Shown: piece by piece, positions 47,230-55,881 of the stretch | How positions within the stretch are numbered: the stretch's first letter is position 1 | How the letters are laid out: each line of letters opens with the position of its first letter | Origin: Streptococcus sp. 29887 | Lineage (GTDB): Bacteria; Bacillota; Bacilli; Lactobacillales; Streptococcaceae | Reading direction: 5' to 3' | Assembly (NCBI RefSeq): GCF_032595075.1 | Contig: NZ_CP118735.1 | Location: 2,074,001 to 2,138,000, forward strand | DNA length: 64,000 nt | Notes under the pieces: model-generated | What the model saw: the letters and a program-made list of their open reading frames with translations, nothing else | Database searches by the model: none | What the model was told of the DNA's origin: nothing | Translations under genes and position numbers: made by a program

Positions 47230-47367
47230 TTATGCTACTGTAAGAACTTTACGTCCCTTACGGCGACGAGCTGCTAACACGCGACGGCCGTTTTTAGTTG
47301 CCATACGGCTACGGAAACCGTGTTTACGTGCGCGACGGATTTTACTTGGTTGAAAAGTACGTTTCAC
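47230..47367 (-). CDS. rpmH: 50S ribosomal protein L34
   Basis: This 45-residue basic protein ([19 protein letters not shown]...) starts with GTG at 47367, with GGAGG eight bases upstream. The sequence matches the near-universal L34 consensus, including [12 protein letters not shown] at the end. It has its own consensus promoter and terminator. It is short and has a GTG start, so it is easily missed. Confidence 0.97.
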
Positions 47368-47441
47368 GATGAATACCTCCTCTTAGATTCTTGTATTCGT
47401 TTAGCCGGCTAGTTTTGATCAGTTACTAAACATACCAAACT

Positions 47442-47470
47442 ATTTTATATAAAATCTGGGGGTTTGTCAA
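47442..47470 (-). promoter_or_regulatory. Promoter of rpmH
   Basis: TTGACA (47465-47470), 17 nt and TAAAAT (47442-47447) on the minus strand, giving a leader of about 65 nt. Confidence 0.85.
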
Positions 47471-47511
47471 GCTATTCTGTTCTATTTTCAATCAGATTAA
47501 GAAAAAACATT

Positions 47512-47534
47512 GAAAAAAAGAGGCTGAGCCTCTT
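47512..47534 (-). terminator. Terminator of rnpA-yidC-jag
   Basis: AAGAGGCT/AGCCTCTT stem followed by T5 on the minus strand, beginning just after the jag stop codon. Confidence 0.85.
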
Positions 47535-47535
47535 C

Positions 47536-48522
47536 TTAATCGCGATGTCCTTCAATATCTACCACTACATAGCGGTTTGGTTCGCTACCTTCTGAATAGC
47601 TAGTCAAACCATCCATCTTAGAAATAATGCGGTGGATGATTTTACGCTCACTGCTTGACATAGGGTCTGTGTGGTAGGCTTCCTGCTCAGCCAAGACACG
47701 TTCTGCCAATTTCTGCGCATAGCCTTGAAGAACTTCTGCACGGTGTTCTACATAGTCATTCACATTGATGGTGATGTAGAAATTGCGCTCATAACGATTG
47801 TAAAGGAAGTTCTGTGCCAAGAGTTGCAAGGCTTTCAAGACCTTACCATGGTAGCCGATGACACGTCCAGGTTCATTGGTATCCACTTGGATGTTGATGG
47901 TGCGACGGCTGTGACTGGTTTCAATACTTGCTTCCACATCCATATCATCCAAAATTTCTTGGATGTAGGTAGAAACTTCTGCAACAACCTGTTCAATGTC
48001 ATACTGCGGCTCAATTTTAATATTTAAATCAGCAAATTCATCCTTGGCAACTGGCTCTGGACTAACAACTTCTTCTTGAGTGGTTGTCTGGCTAACGCCT
48101 GCTAATAATTCGTCAGAAAGAATTTCAATACGACCAGTTTCTTCAAGAATGGTTGTCGCTTCTTTTTCATTTTTCAAAATCTGGGCCTTGATCTCATCAT
48201 CAAGCGTTTGACCAGACTTTTCAAATTCCTTCACTGCCGCAACAACTTTCCCAAGGTCAATCGTAGCTTCTGAAACACTCTTGACTGGCTCATTGAGTTC
48301 ATTGATTTCACTTGGAACGCCACGAACTGCTTTTTGATTGGCTTTGACAACCGTTGTTTCGTTGATAACATCAATATCTACGATGGCTGGTTTTTTACCA
48401 AAACCGAAGAAACCTTTTTTCTCACGCGCTACAACAGTGATATGCGCCTTCTTACGGGGAATATTCAATTCTTCTAGACCATTTTGAATGGCTTCTTCAA
48501 CATTTGCACCTGTAAATTTCAT
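47536..48522 (-). CDS. jag: RNA-binding protein Jag/KhpB
   Basis: This 328-residue protein has the Jag_N domain (MKFTGANVEEAIQNGLEEL and KKGFFGFGKK), an acidic linker, a KH domain with NEPGRVIGYHGKVLKALQLL, and an R3H domain at the end (MSSSERKIIHRI). KhpB binds RNA with KhpA and affects cell elongation in streptococci. It follows yidC in the usual operon. Confidence 0.95.
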   Translation of the reverse strand: MKFTGANVEEAIQNGLEELNIPRKKAHITVVAREKKGFFGFGKKPAIVDIDVINETTVVKANQKAVRGVPSEINELNEPVKSVSEATIDLGKVVAAVKEFEKSGQTLDDEIKAQILKNEKEATTILEETGRIEILSDELLAGVSQTTTQEEVVSPEPVAKDEFADLNIKIEPQYDIEQVVAEVSTYIQEILDDMDVEASIETSHSRRTINIQVDTNEPGRVIGYHGKVLKALQLLAQNFLYNRYERNFYITINVNDYVEHRAEVLQGYAQKLAERVLAEQEAYHTDPMSSSERKIIHRIISKMDGLTSYSEGSEPNRYVVVDIEGHRD

Positions 48523-48546
48523 TTTCTCTCTCCTATTCGTTTCATC

Positions 48547-49368
48547 CTACTTCTGTTTGCGAGCCTTTTTCTGAGCCCGTCTGATTTTAGCTTGACGCTC
48601 TTTTTCAGCATCAATTTTAGCTTGACGCTCTGCTATGATTTTAAAAGGATTATTAAACACCAAGGTTTGAACCACTTGATAAGCGTTAGATACCGTCCAG
48701 TACAAGGCCACACCACTAGCGGCTGTAACAGCAAAGAAGAAAATCAGTACTGGCATGATGTACATCATAGCTGTAATGGCACCATTTTTCTCAATGGCTG
48801 CTTTATTGGCCAACCAAGTACTTAAGAAAGTGAAGGCTGCTGCTAAAACCGGAAAGATAAAATAGGGGTCAGATTCACCAAGATTTACCCAGAGGAACTG
48901 TCCAACCTTGAGAGCTTCCTCCGTTATCAGAGCTTGATAGAGAGCTATCAAAATCGGCATCTGAATTAAGAGTGGCCACATGGATGAGGTCATGCTGACA
49001 CCGTTCTCTTTATAGAGTTTTCTTGTTTCCTCATATAATTTCTGACGAGTATCCATATCACTTCCAGCATACTCTTCCTGTAAAGCACGTAGCTGGGGTT
49101 GAAGTTCCTGCATCTTACGCGAAGAATTCATTTGAATTTGGAACAAAGGCAATAAGATCGTCCGAATGATAATCGTAAAGAGAATAATCCCGATACCAAT
49201 CTGACCGTTGATGGACAAGAATTGAATAATGCTAGCAAACCAATGAATCAATCCATTCCATGCGCCCGAAGACTGACTGGAGGCTGTTCCTGTTCCACAA
49301 GCGGTTAGCACGAGTAGAGTTGTGGTCAGTAGCCCAGCCCACTTAAGATTCTTTTTCAATCGCAACAC
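48547..49368 (-). CDS. yidC: Membrane protein insertase YidC/OxaA
   Basis: This 273-residue protein starts with a lipoprotein signal ([13 protein letters not shown]). Five membrane helices follow, with the hydrophilic-groove arginine in [14 protein letters not shown], and the basic tail [13 protein letters not shown]. It inserts membrane proteins, alone or with SecYEG. Its start lies inside the rnpA end (26-nt overlap). Confidence 0.96.
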   Translation of the reverse strand: MLRLKKNLKWAGLLTTTLLVLTACGTGTASSQSSGAWNGLIHWFASIIQFLSINGQIGIGIILFTIIIRTILLPLFQIQMNSSRKMQELQPQLRALQEEYAGSDMDTRQKLYEETRKLYKENGVSMTSSMWPLLIQMPILIALYQALITEEALKVGQFLWVNLGESDPYFIFPVLAAAFTFLSTWLANKAAIEKNGAITAMMYIMPVLIFFFAVTAASGVALYWTVSNAYQVVQTLVFNNPFKIIAERQAKIDAEKERQAKIRRAQKKARKQK

Positions 49369-49702
49369 CTTCCTGGTATAATTTAGCTAGTTTCAAAACA
49401 TGGATGAGGTTTTTCTTGATTTCCTGATAGGACAGCTCTTCAACTCCTTTACGAGCGATGATTACAAAGTCATCCGTCACCAACTCTTGCTGGCATTCTA
49501 TCAGGACATGGCGAAGTCTTCGCTTAATGCGATTTCTCATGACAGCGTTTCCCAATTTTTTGCTGACAGATAGCCCTACTCGGAAATGAGCCTGGTCCTT
49601 GGGTAAGCAGTAAACCACAAACTTCCGATTGGCTACATTCTTTCCTTTTGTAAAAATGTCATTAAAATCTCGTTCACGCTTGACACGATAGCTTTTCTTC
49701 AA
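49343..49702 (-). CDS. rnpA: Ribonuclease P protein component
   Basis: This 119-residue basic protein has the RNR motif ([14 protein letters not shown]) that contacts RNase P RNA, and [14 protein letters not shown] before it. The start is TTG at 49702, with GGAG seven bases before it. The TATAAT at 49733-49738 is a matching promoter. In other streptococci the argH gene lies upstream, and here only a remnant remains. Confidence 0.96.
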   Translation of the reverse strand: MKKSYRVKRERDFNDIFTKGKNVANRKFVVYCLPKDQAHFRVGLSVSKKLGNAVMRNRIKRRLRHVLIECQQELVTDDFVIIARKGVEELSYQEIKKNLIHVLKLAKLYQEGVAIEKES

Positions 49703-49732
49703 ACCGTCACTCCATCTTTCAAAATTACCTCT

Positions 49733-49760
49733 ATTATACCATAAAATTCAAAAAAGCCAA
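49733..49760 (-). promoter_or_regulatory. Promoter of rnpA-yidC-jag
   Basis: TTGGCT (49755-49760), 16 nt and TATAAT (49733-49738) on the minus strand. Confidence 0.65.
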
Positions 49761-49797
49761 TAAACATCACGTTTATAGGCAGGTCATACACAGAAAG

Positions 49798-49836
49798 AAA
49801 ATGTATGTAACTATTTTCTGGTTGCATACATTTTTT
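49798..49836. terminator. Hairpin in the argH-rnpA gap
   Basis: AAATGTATG...CATACATTT stem with an inner TAAC/GTTG pairing and T6 on the plus strand and TTTTC on the minus strand. It may be the old argH terminator. Confidence 0.5.
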
Positions 49837-50000
49837 CAAAATATTTTCAAAAAACTTACACTTCAGCGAAGTTAATCCCTTATTTCCGAGGTCTTATATC
49901 ACATTTTTGACCCAAAACTGACGATGCCTTGAAAACATGATTTCTGAAAACAAGATGTTCTTCATGCATCTGTCATGCCTTTAGAGGCTTTTTGATACTG

Positions 50001-50282
50001 CTACATTTTCTTTTGCTTGTTGCATTCGCAGATAAAGTAATCAAAAACTGCTCCGCCAAGCGATTGACGCGGTGGACTGCTGTTTTTGATTGAAGGGCCG
50101 TGTAGATGACCAATTCAATCAAATCAGAAATTTCTTGGTAGCGTTCCAAGGGCACATCTTGTTAATAGTAGCCTGCCTTGCTGCATTCCAAGACCAGTTT
50201 TCCAATAATTTCATGAGCCTGGCGAAAGGGCATTCCCTTGCTAGCCAAATAATCTGCCAACTCAGTCGCATTTGAAAAACCT
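50001..50282 (-). pseudogene. argH: Decayed argininosuccinate lyase (argH) 3' fragment
   Basis: Read on the minus strand, [39 protein letters not shown], an in-frame TAA at 50164-50166, then QDVPLERYQEISDLIE and LQSKTAVHRVN give the ArgH C-terminus. A one-base deletion at the conserved RNSLGG segment shifts the frame, which then reads LGGAVFDYF to a TAG at 50001. Nothing upstream of [11 protein letters not shown] is left. The stop is one base from a leucine codon (TTA to TAA). Streptococci often carry argH next to rnpA, which supports the identification. Confidence 0.85.
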
Positions 50283-50300
50283 TCTCTGTTGACTGTCCAC

Positions 50301-50331
50301 AAGAAAAAAAACTGACCGAAGTCAGCTTTTT
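50301..50331 (-). terminator. Terminator of the VOC protein gene
   Basis: AAGCTGAC/GTCAGTTT stem (loop TTCG) and T8 on the minus strand, directly after the stop codon. Confidence 0.85.
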
Positions 50332-51193
50332 AGGATAAAATCTCTTTAATCTGGTCAAAATCCAGACGACGCATTTGCAGAACGGCATCATTAACAGTCT
50401 TGACGGTTTCTGGGCTAGCCGTATCGTATGCTTCCATCAAAATACGCGGTACAATCTGCCAAGAAATACCGAACTGGTCCTTGACCCAACCGCACATTTC
50501 CGCCTCTGGCACTGCTGACAGGAGGTCATAATAGAAATTGAGTTCGTCCTGACTATCCACATAGACCATGAGCGAGAAGGCTTCGTTGAAAGACGCTTCG
50601 CCACCGTAACCGTGGTCCATGACAATCAGTTTCTGTCCAGCGACAAGAAGTTCCGCATAGTTCAGTTTGGCAGCCTCTCCTTCACCGTAGTAGGAAAGTT
50701 GACCGACACTAGCCTGAGGGAGCTTGTCCTTGTAGTAGTCCAACATTGGCTGGGCCAAACCTACCTGTTCCTGCGAGAAGAGCAGGCAGATGTCAAACTG
50801 ATAAGGCTTGTCCAAGTCGGGTGTATAAGACAGTTGCCAAGACAGACCAAAGCGGTCTTCCAACCAGACATAGTACGGGCTGAAAGGATATTCTCCCAAA
50901 GGCATGAGAATACGACCGCCTTCTGACAAGGCTTGGTACAAACGTGTCACTTCATCCTTGCTGGCTACATTGACCATGAGGGACATGGACTCATTGAGCT
51001 TAAAGTATGGACCCGCACTAATAGCCGCCAAGGTCATATCGCCCAGTTGAAACTGAATCAAATCCGAATCACCCGAAGGTGTATCCGTAATGGTGTAGGT
51101 CCAGTCCAGCTTGCCTCCGAAGAGTTCTACATAGAAAGCTACCGCTTCTTTTGCCTCTGTATCATACCAGAGATGAGGGATAATGGTTTGCAT
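50330..51193 (-). CDS. Two-domain VOC-family protein (PhnB-like)
   Basis: This 287-residue protein has two glyoxalase/bleomycin-resistance-like (VOC) repeats. The first starts MQTIIPHLWYDTEAKEAVAFYVELFGG, shows the PhnB-type FGLSWQLSY end near residue 140, and a second similar end FGISWQIVP appears near 255. Metal ligands of active glyoxalases are not clearly conserved, and the substrate is unknown. The start at 51193 follows AAAGGAG; an upstream in-frame extension has no site. Confidence 0.8.
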   Translation of the reverse strand: MQTIIPHLWYDTEAKEAVAFYVELFGGKLDWTYTITDTPSGDSDLIQFQLGDMTLAAISAGPYFKLNESMSLMVNVASKDEVTRLYQALSEGGRILMPLGEYPFSPYYVWLEDRFGLSWQLSYTPDLDKPYQFDICLLFSQEQVGLAQPMLDYYKDKLPQASVGQLSYYGEGEAAKLNYAELLVAGQKLIVMDHGYGGEASFNEAFSLMVYVDSQDELNFYYDLLSAVPEAEMCGWVKDQFGISWQIVPRILMEAYDTASPETVKTVNDAVLQMRRLDFDQIKEILS

Positions 51194-51254
51194 AAATTTC
51201 TCCTTTGAGTTAGTAGCCCCAGTATAACACTTGTCCGTACAAAAACAAAACATG

Positions 51255-51283
51255 TTGCCTTACACTTACAGATGTGCTATACT
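51255..51283 (+). promoter_or_regulatory. Promoter of the Nudix gene
   Basis: TTGCCT (51255-51260), 17 nt and TATACT (51278-51283) with an extended -10 TG, 30 nt before the ATG. Confidence 0.75.
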
Positions 51284-51313
51284 GAATAACTACAAAATCG
51301 ACAGGAGAATGAA

Positions 51314-51814
51314 ATGGAAATCTGGAACGCCTACACAGCCGACGGGCAGCTGACCGACCACACTCTCACACGCGGAGAATCCATTCCCGACGGTCTCTAC
51401 CACCTAGTCGTCGAGTGCATCATCCGCCACCACGACGGCAGCACCCTCTTCATGAAACGCGACAGCACCAAACCCTCCTACCCTGACTATTATGAAGCGA
51501 CAGCAGGAGGTTCGGCATTGTTTGGGGAAATAGCAGAGCAGGCCATTTTGCGCGAAGTCTGCGAAGAAACTGGCATTGAGCTAACAGCTGACCAACTCCG
51601 CCACCATACACACTTTGTCGCCCATGACGACCAGTGCATTTTCCACTGCTACTGGGCCGAAACCAATTGGGACAAATCGACCATCCAACTCCAAGCCGAC
51701 GAAACCAGCAACTACATCTGGGTCCCACAAGAAAAGTTGAAAGACTTCCTAGAAACTGAACTGGTCATTCCTAGGCAGAAAGACTATGTGGAGGGGTTGT
51801 TTTTACAAAGCTAA
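51314..51814 (+). CDS. Nudix hydrolase
   Basis: This 166-residue protein has a complete Nudix box: GSALFGE, seven residues, REVCEETGI, at about 73-95. The N-terminal MEIWNAYTADGQLTDHTLTRGE is the Idi-like Nudix pattern. It probably hydrolyses a nucleoside-diphosphate-linked compound or acts as an isopentenyl-diphosphate-isomerase-like enzyme; the substrate is unknown. AGGAG precedes the ATG. Confidence 0.9.
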   Translation: MEIWNAYTADGQLTDHTLTRGESIPDGLYHLVVECIIRHHDGSTLFMKRDSTKPSYPDYYEATAGGSALFGEIAEQAILREVCEETGIELTADQLRHHTHFVAHDDQCIFHCYWAETNWDKSTIQLQADETSNYIWVPQEKLKDFLETELVIPRQKDYVEGLFLQS

Positions 51815-51829
51815 ATTCCCCTAACAGAC

Positions 51830-51860
51830 AAATCCCCGCCGTCACAGGACAGCGGGGATT
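51830..51860. terminator. Shared terminator between the Nudix gene and mmuM
   Basis: AATCCCCGC and GCGGGGATT arms around GTCACAGGACA; nearly the same hairpin as at 54301-54335. T-runs are weak on both strands. Confidence 0.7.
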
Positions 51861-51863
51861 CAT

Positions 51864-52811
51864 TTATTTCAATCCAGCAACTAGACTTGCAATATCAGCT
51901 GGTCGGGTGCGGCAACACCCTCCAACTACCTTGGCCCCCAGTTTGTGCCATTCAAGTGTATTATCCAGAAGGGAATGGCTGTCGTCTGCCTTTTCCTTCC
52001 AAGTTTGAGTGGCTCCATCATAGACTTCTCCAGAATTTGGATAGGTGACAAATGGTTTATCCGTTTTCTCTCTCAACTGACTGAGAAAGGCTGGATAGAG
52101 CGAGGGAGCCGTACAGTTAAGACCAACCGCCAAAATCTGCTCACTGCTGTTGACCAGCTCTGCTATTTTCTCAATTGATGTTCCGTCAGAAATCGACTGA
52201 CCATCCTGCGAGGTGAAGCTAATATAGGCCTCTACCTCTGGAAAATCCTCTACCAACAGCTCTACTAAGGCTTGAGCTTCAAGAACATTTGGAATGGTTT
52301 CCAATGCCAAGAGTTCCGCACCCTGTTCTAAGAGAAGCTCAATTCGGCGACGGTGGAAGTCTTTTAACTCTGACAGACTAATGTTGCCATAATCGCCTGT
52401 ATATTCAGCACCGTTGGCTAAATAGGCTGCGTATGGACCCACGTCACCTGAAATAAGGGGATAGGTTCGTTGTGTTTTCTCTGTTTCAGACAATTCTGCC
52501 CAGACCTCGTCTCGAGCCTCCTTAGCCAAATCAACGGTCAAGCGAATGAGGTCCTCTGCCTCTGCTTGTGACAAGCCAACTTCTGCTAATCCTTCAAAGG
52601 TTGCCTGATAGGTTGAAGTCGTCACCAAGTCTGCCCCGGCACGAATATAATCCTTGTGAATATCCTTGATGAACTGGGGATTTTCCAATAGATACTTGGC
52701 AGACCAGAGCTTGCCCGATACATCATGACCACGAAACTCTAGCTCTGTTCCGAGAGCACCGTGTAAAATGATGTATTCCTTTTGTTCTAATAGTTCTTTA
52801 AAACGACCCAT
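51864..52811 (-). CDS. mmuM: Homocysteine S-methyltransferase
   Basis: This 315-residue zinc enzyme has HGALGTELEFRG, the cysteine of VGLNCTAPS and the CC pair of GGCCRTRPADI, all matching the Pfam homocysteine methyltransferase site. It makes methionine from homocysteine and S-methylmethionine. It is 13 nt downstream of the mmuP permease, so the pair forms the S-methylmethionine use operon. Confidence 0.95.
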   Translation of the reverse strand: MGRFKELLEQKEYIILHGALGTELEFRGHDVSGKLWSAKYLLENPQFIKDIHKDYIRAGADLVTTSTYQATFEGLAEVGLSQAEAEDLIRLTVDLAKEARDEVWAELSETEKTQRTYPLISGDVGPYAAYLANGAEYTGDYGNISLSELKDFHRRRIELLLEQGAELLALETIPNVLEAQALVELLVEDFPEVEAYISFTSQDGQSISDGTSIEKIAELVNSSEQILAVGLNCTAPSLYPAFLSQLREKTDKPFVTYPNSGEVYDGATQTWKEKADDSHSLLDNTLEWHKLGAKVVGGCCRTRPADIASLVAGLK

Positions 52812-52823
52812 ACTCGACCCCTC

Positions 52824-54200
52824 CTACCACTTTTTAAAGCGGATATAGTGATAAATATAGCAGCCAATCATGAAAGGAACACCGAAGTATAGACCGGCAC
52901 GCTGTGAAGGATCCCAGCCGATTCCAATGATGGAAATAACTAGCAGAATAACGGTAATCCATGGTAAGGTCGGTGAAAATGGCGTCTTGTATTCCAATTC
53001 CTCTTCACTGTGAGTTTTCAAAAATTCACGACGGAAACCGATTTGTGCAAGCGGAATAGCCAACCAAGCAATGACAACTGCAAAACCAGCGATAGAAACC
53101 AAGGCCAAGAAGATGGTATCTTCTGCATAAATTGATGCAATCAAGGCGATGACAACACCAATCATGGACAAGATCATGCCCCGCATAGGCACACCATGCT
53201 TGTTAATCTTCACCAATTCCTTACTAATCATGCCTTCATTGGCCAAAGACCACAGCATACGGCTTGAAGCGTATAGCCCTGATGTAGAGGCCGATAAAAT
53301 AGCCGTCAAGATAATAAAGTTCATAATATCAGCAGCATAAGGGAAGCCAATCTTGTCCAAGACAAGTACGAATGGCGCTTCTGTCACTCCTGCTTCTGAC
53401 ATAGGAAGTAGGGCTGCCAAAACAACGATAGTTAAGACAAAGAAGATAACCAAGAGACCAATTGTTGACTTAATAGCTTGCGGCACGGCTTTCTTAGGAT
53501 TATCTGTCTCCCCTGCGGCAATTCCGATCATTTCCACACCTGAAAAGGCATAGTTAACAGACAGCATGACCGTGATAAAACCAACCAGACCGTGAGGAAG
53601 TAAGCCGTTACTTGTGATATTGTTAAATAGCGGCGCAGCATTGGTTCCTTCAAATGGCAAAATACCAAAAATAGCCAAAGTCCCAAGCACGATAAAGGCT
53701 GCTATGGCATAGACCTTGATAGACGAGAGCGCATCCTCCGCCTTGGCAAACCAGCCAACTGATAGGGTGTTCAAACCAAATACAATAACTGCAAAAATCG
53801 TCGCAAAAATCCAAATCGGTACACTAGGAAACCAGCGTTGCATGAGCTGGGCTGCCCCAACAAACTGCGTGGCCAGAGCAACGACCCAGCAGAGCCAATA
53901 CATCCAGGCCACCATAAAACCAGTACCTGGACTGATAAACTTGGTGGCATAGGTATGGAAAGAGCCGGTCACCGGCATAGCAACCGACAATTCACCTAAA
54001 GAGAACATGACCAGATAGACCATGACAGCTCCGAAAAGATAAGCAGCAACCGCTCCGAAAGGCCCAGCCTGTGCAATGGTATAGCCTGAACTCAAGAACA
54101 AACCTGTCCCGATAACCCCACCGATAGACAACATCTGCAAATGGCGACTGTTCATCTCTCGATTAAAAGTACCCTGATTTTCAAAATTATGATTTTCCAT
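52824..54200 (-). CDS. mmuP: S-methylmethionine permease (APC family)
   Basis: This 458-residue permease has 12 predicted membrane helices and the amino-acid permease signature MLSIGGVIGTGLFLSSGYTI followed by GPFGAVAAYLFGAV. Pairing with mmuM points to S-methylmethionine as substrate. AGGAG precedes the ATG. A palindromic box in the upstream gap may place the operon under methionine control. Confidence 0.9.
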   Translation of the reverse strand: MENHNFENQGTFNREMNSRHLQMLSIGGVIGTGLFLSSGYTIAQAGPFGAVAAYLFGAVMVYLVMFSLGELSVAMPVTGSFHTYATKFISPGTGFMVAWMYWLCWVVALATQFVGAAQLMQRWFPSVPIWIFATIFAVIVFGLNTLSVGWFAKAEDALSSIKVYAIAAFIVLGTLAIFGILPFEGTNAAPLFNNITSNGLLPHGLVGFITVMLSVNYAFSGVEMIGIAAGETDNPKKAVPQAIKSTIGLLVIFFVLTIVVLAALLPMSEAGVTEAPFVLVLDKIGFPYAADIMNFIILTAILSASTSGLYASSRMLWSLANEGMISKELVKINKHGVPMRGMILSMIGVVIALIASIYAEDTIFLALVSIAGFAVVIAWLAIPLAQIGFRREFLKTHSEEELEYKTPFSPTLPWITVILLVISIIGIGWDPSQRAGLYFGVPFMIGCYIYHYIRFKKW

Positions 54201-54280
54201 GCACTCTCCTAAATTCTTGTGATTATTCTATCATATCATGGATTTTCAGAAAATCGTTATACCATTTTCAATACAACTGT

Positions 54281-54297
54281 TATAGTTATCAGTTATA
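54281..54297. promoter_or_regulatory. Candidate MetR/MtaR-type methionine box
   Basis: TATAGTTATCAGTTATA resembles the streptococcal LysR-type methionine box TATAGTTT-N-AAACTATA at the outer bases and differs in the centre. It lies 81 nt upstream of mmuP, where such activators bind. Confidence 0.35.
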
Positions 54298-54300
54298 GCA

Positions 54301-54335
54301 AAATCCCCGCTGTCACAGGACAGCGGGGATTATTT
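54301..54335. terminator. Terminator between mmuP upstream region and gltX
   Basis: AATCCCCGCTGTC/GACAGCGGGGATT hairpin, a near copy of 51830-51860. It ends gltX transcription on the minus strand. Confidence 0.8.
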
Positions 54336-54338
54336 ATC

Positions 54339-55793
54339 TTACAAACTCTTCAACATATTCTCAATATGCTGGATGGATTTTTCACGGCCGAGCAGGTAAA
54401 TAGTATTTGGCAACTCTGGTCCGTGCATTTCGCCTGAAACGGCGATACGGATTGGCATGAAGAGGTTTTTGCCCTTGATGCCTGTTTCTTTTTGAACAGC
54501 CTTAATTTGTGGGAAGATATTATCTGGTTGGAAATCTTCGTCCGTCATGGCTTCCAATTTTTCCTTGAGGGCATTGAGAACAGTTGGAACCGTTTCGCCT
54601 GCCATCACTTCTTTTTCCTCGTCTGTCAATTCTGGGAAATCAGAGAAGAAGAGGTCTGTCAAACCAACGATTTCGTCTGCTGATGATAATTGTGGCTTGT
54701 ACAATTCCACCAATTTTTCTGCCTTGTCTGTCAAACGCCCTGCTTCTTCCAAGAATGGCTTAGCAAGGTTGAAAATAGTTTCTAAATCAGCATTTTTGAT
54801 GTACTCATTGCTCATCCAGTCCATTTTCTTCTGGTCAAAGGCAGCTGGTGACTTGCTGAGACGGTTCTCGTCAAAGAGTTGGATAAATTGCTCACGGGAG
54901 AAGATTTCCTCCTCACCACCAGGGTTCCAACCCAAAAGACCGATAAAGTTGAAAACAGCTTCAGGCATATAACCCTTACGACGGTAATCTTCGATAAACT
55001 GAAGGGTGTTGGTGTCACGTTTAGACAACTTTTTACCAGTTTCAGAGTTGATAATCAAGGTCATGTGGCCAAATTCTGGCGCTTCCCAACCAAGTGCTTC
55101 ATAGACCATGAGTTGCTTAGGAGTATTGGCAATGTGGTCGTCCCCACGGATAACGTGCGAGATTTCCATCAAATGATCATCAATGACCACAGCAAAGTTA
55201 TAGGTTGGATAGCCGTCACGTTTCTGGATAACCCAGTCACCACCGATGTTGCCACCTTCAAACTCAATCTCACCCTTAACCATGTCATTCCACTTGTAGA
55301 TACCAGCTTCATTGACAGCCAAACGGACAGTTGGGACAATGCCAGCTGCCTCACGCTCTGCGATGTAGGCTGCTTTTTCATCTTCAGACATGCCAAGGTA
55401 TTCATTGATATAACGAGGTGTTTCGCCCGCAGCTTCCTGACGCTCACGCTCCGCCGCCAATTCCTCTTCTGTCACGTAAGACTTGTAGGCCTTACCTTCT
55501 GCCAAGAGCTGATCAACATACTTTTGGTAAATGCCCAAACGCTCTGATTGACGGTATTGCTCATGGGTTTCTGGACTTTCATCCCAATCAATGCCCAACC
55601 AACGCAGGTTTTCCAGCTGAGAACGCTCTCCGTCTTCCACATGGCGCTTGCGGTCTGTGTCCTCGATACGAATAAGGAAAGTACCGCCATGATGACGGGC
55701 AAAAAGATAGTTAAACAATGCTGTACGAGCATTTCCGATATGCAACAGTCCTGTTGGACTTGGTGCGTAACGCACACGAATTGGTTTGGTCAT
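54339..55793 (-). CDS. gltX: Glutamate--tRNA ligase
   Basis: This 484-residue class I synthetase has [15 protein letters not shown] (HIGH site) and KLSKRDT (KMSKS site) near 255. Its length is typical for the streptococcal enzyme, which also charges tRNA-Gln before transamidation. The start at 55793 has AGGAGAG upstream. A TATAAT with extended -10 lies in the gap to the MFS gene. Confidence 0.97.
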   Translation of the reverse strand: MTKPIRVRYAPSPTGLLHIGNARTALFNYLFARHHGGTFLIRIEDTDRKRHVEDGERSQLENLRWLGIDWDESPETHEQYRQSERLGIYQKYVDQLLAEGKAYKSYVTEEELAAERERQEAAGETPRYINEYLGMSEDEKAAYIAEREAAGIVPTVRLAVNEAGIYKWNDMVKGEIEFEGGNIGGDWVIQKRDGYPTYNFAVVIDDHLMEISHVIRGDDHIANTPKQLMVYEALGWEAPEFGHMTLIINSETGKKLSKRDTNTLQFIEDYRRKGYMPEAVFNFIGLLGWNPGGEEEIFSREQFIQLFDENRLSKSPAAFDQKKMDWMSNEYIKNADLETIFNLAKPFLEEAGRLTDKAEKLVELYKPQLSSADEIVGLTDLFFSDFPELTDEEKEVMAGETVPTVLNALKEKLEAMTDEDFQPDNIFPQIKAVQKETGIKGKNLFMPIRIAVSGEMHGPELPNTIYLLGREKSIQHIENMLKSL

Positions 55794-55854
55794 GTTTCTC
55801 TCCTGTAAAATTTCAATCAAGAACATTATAGCATAGAACACCCCCAGATAACAG

Positions 55855-55881
55855 AAAAATCAGTCTAAACAGACTGATTTT
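55855..55881 (-). terminator. Terminator of the MFS gene
   Basis: AATCAGTCT/AGACTGATT stem with loop TTTA, then T5 on the minus strand; it overlaps the last codons of the MFS gene. Confidence 0.8.
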
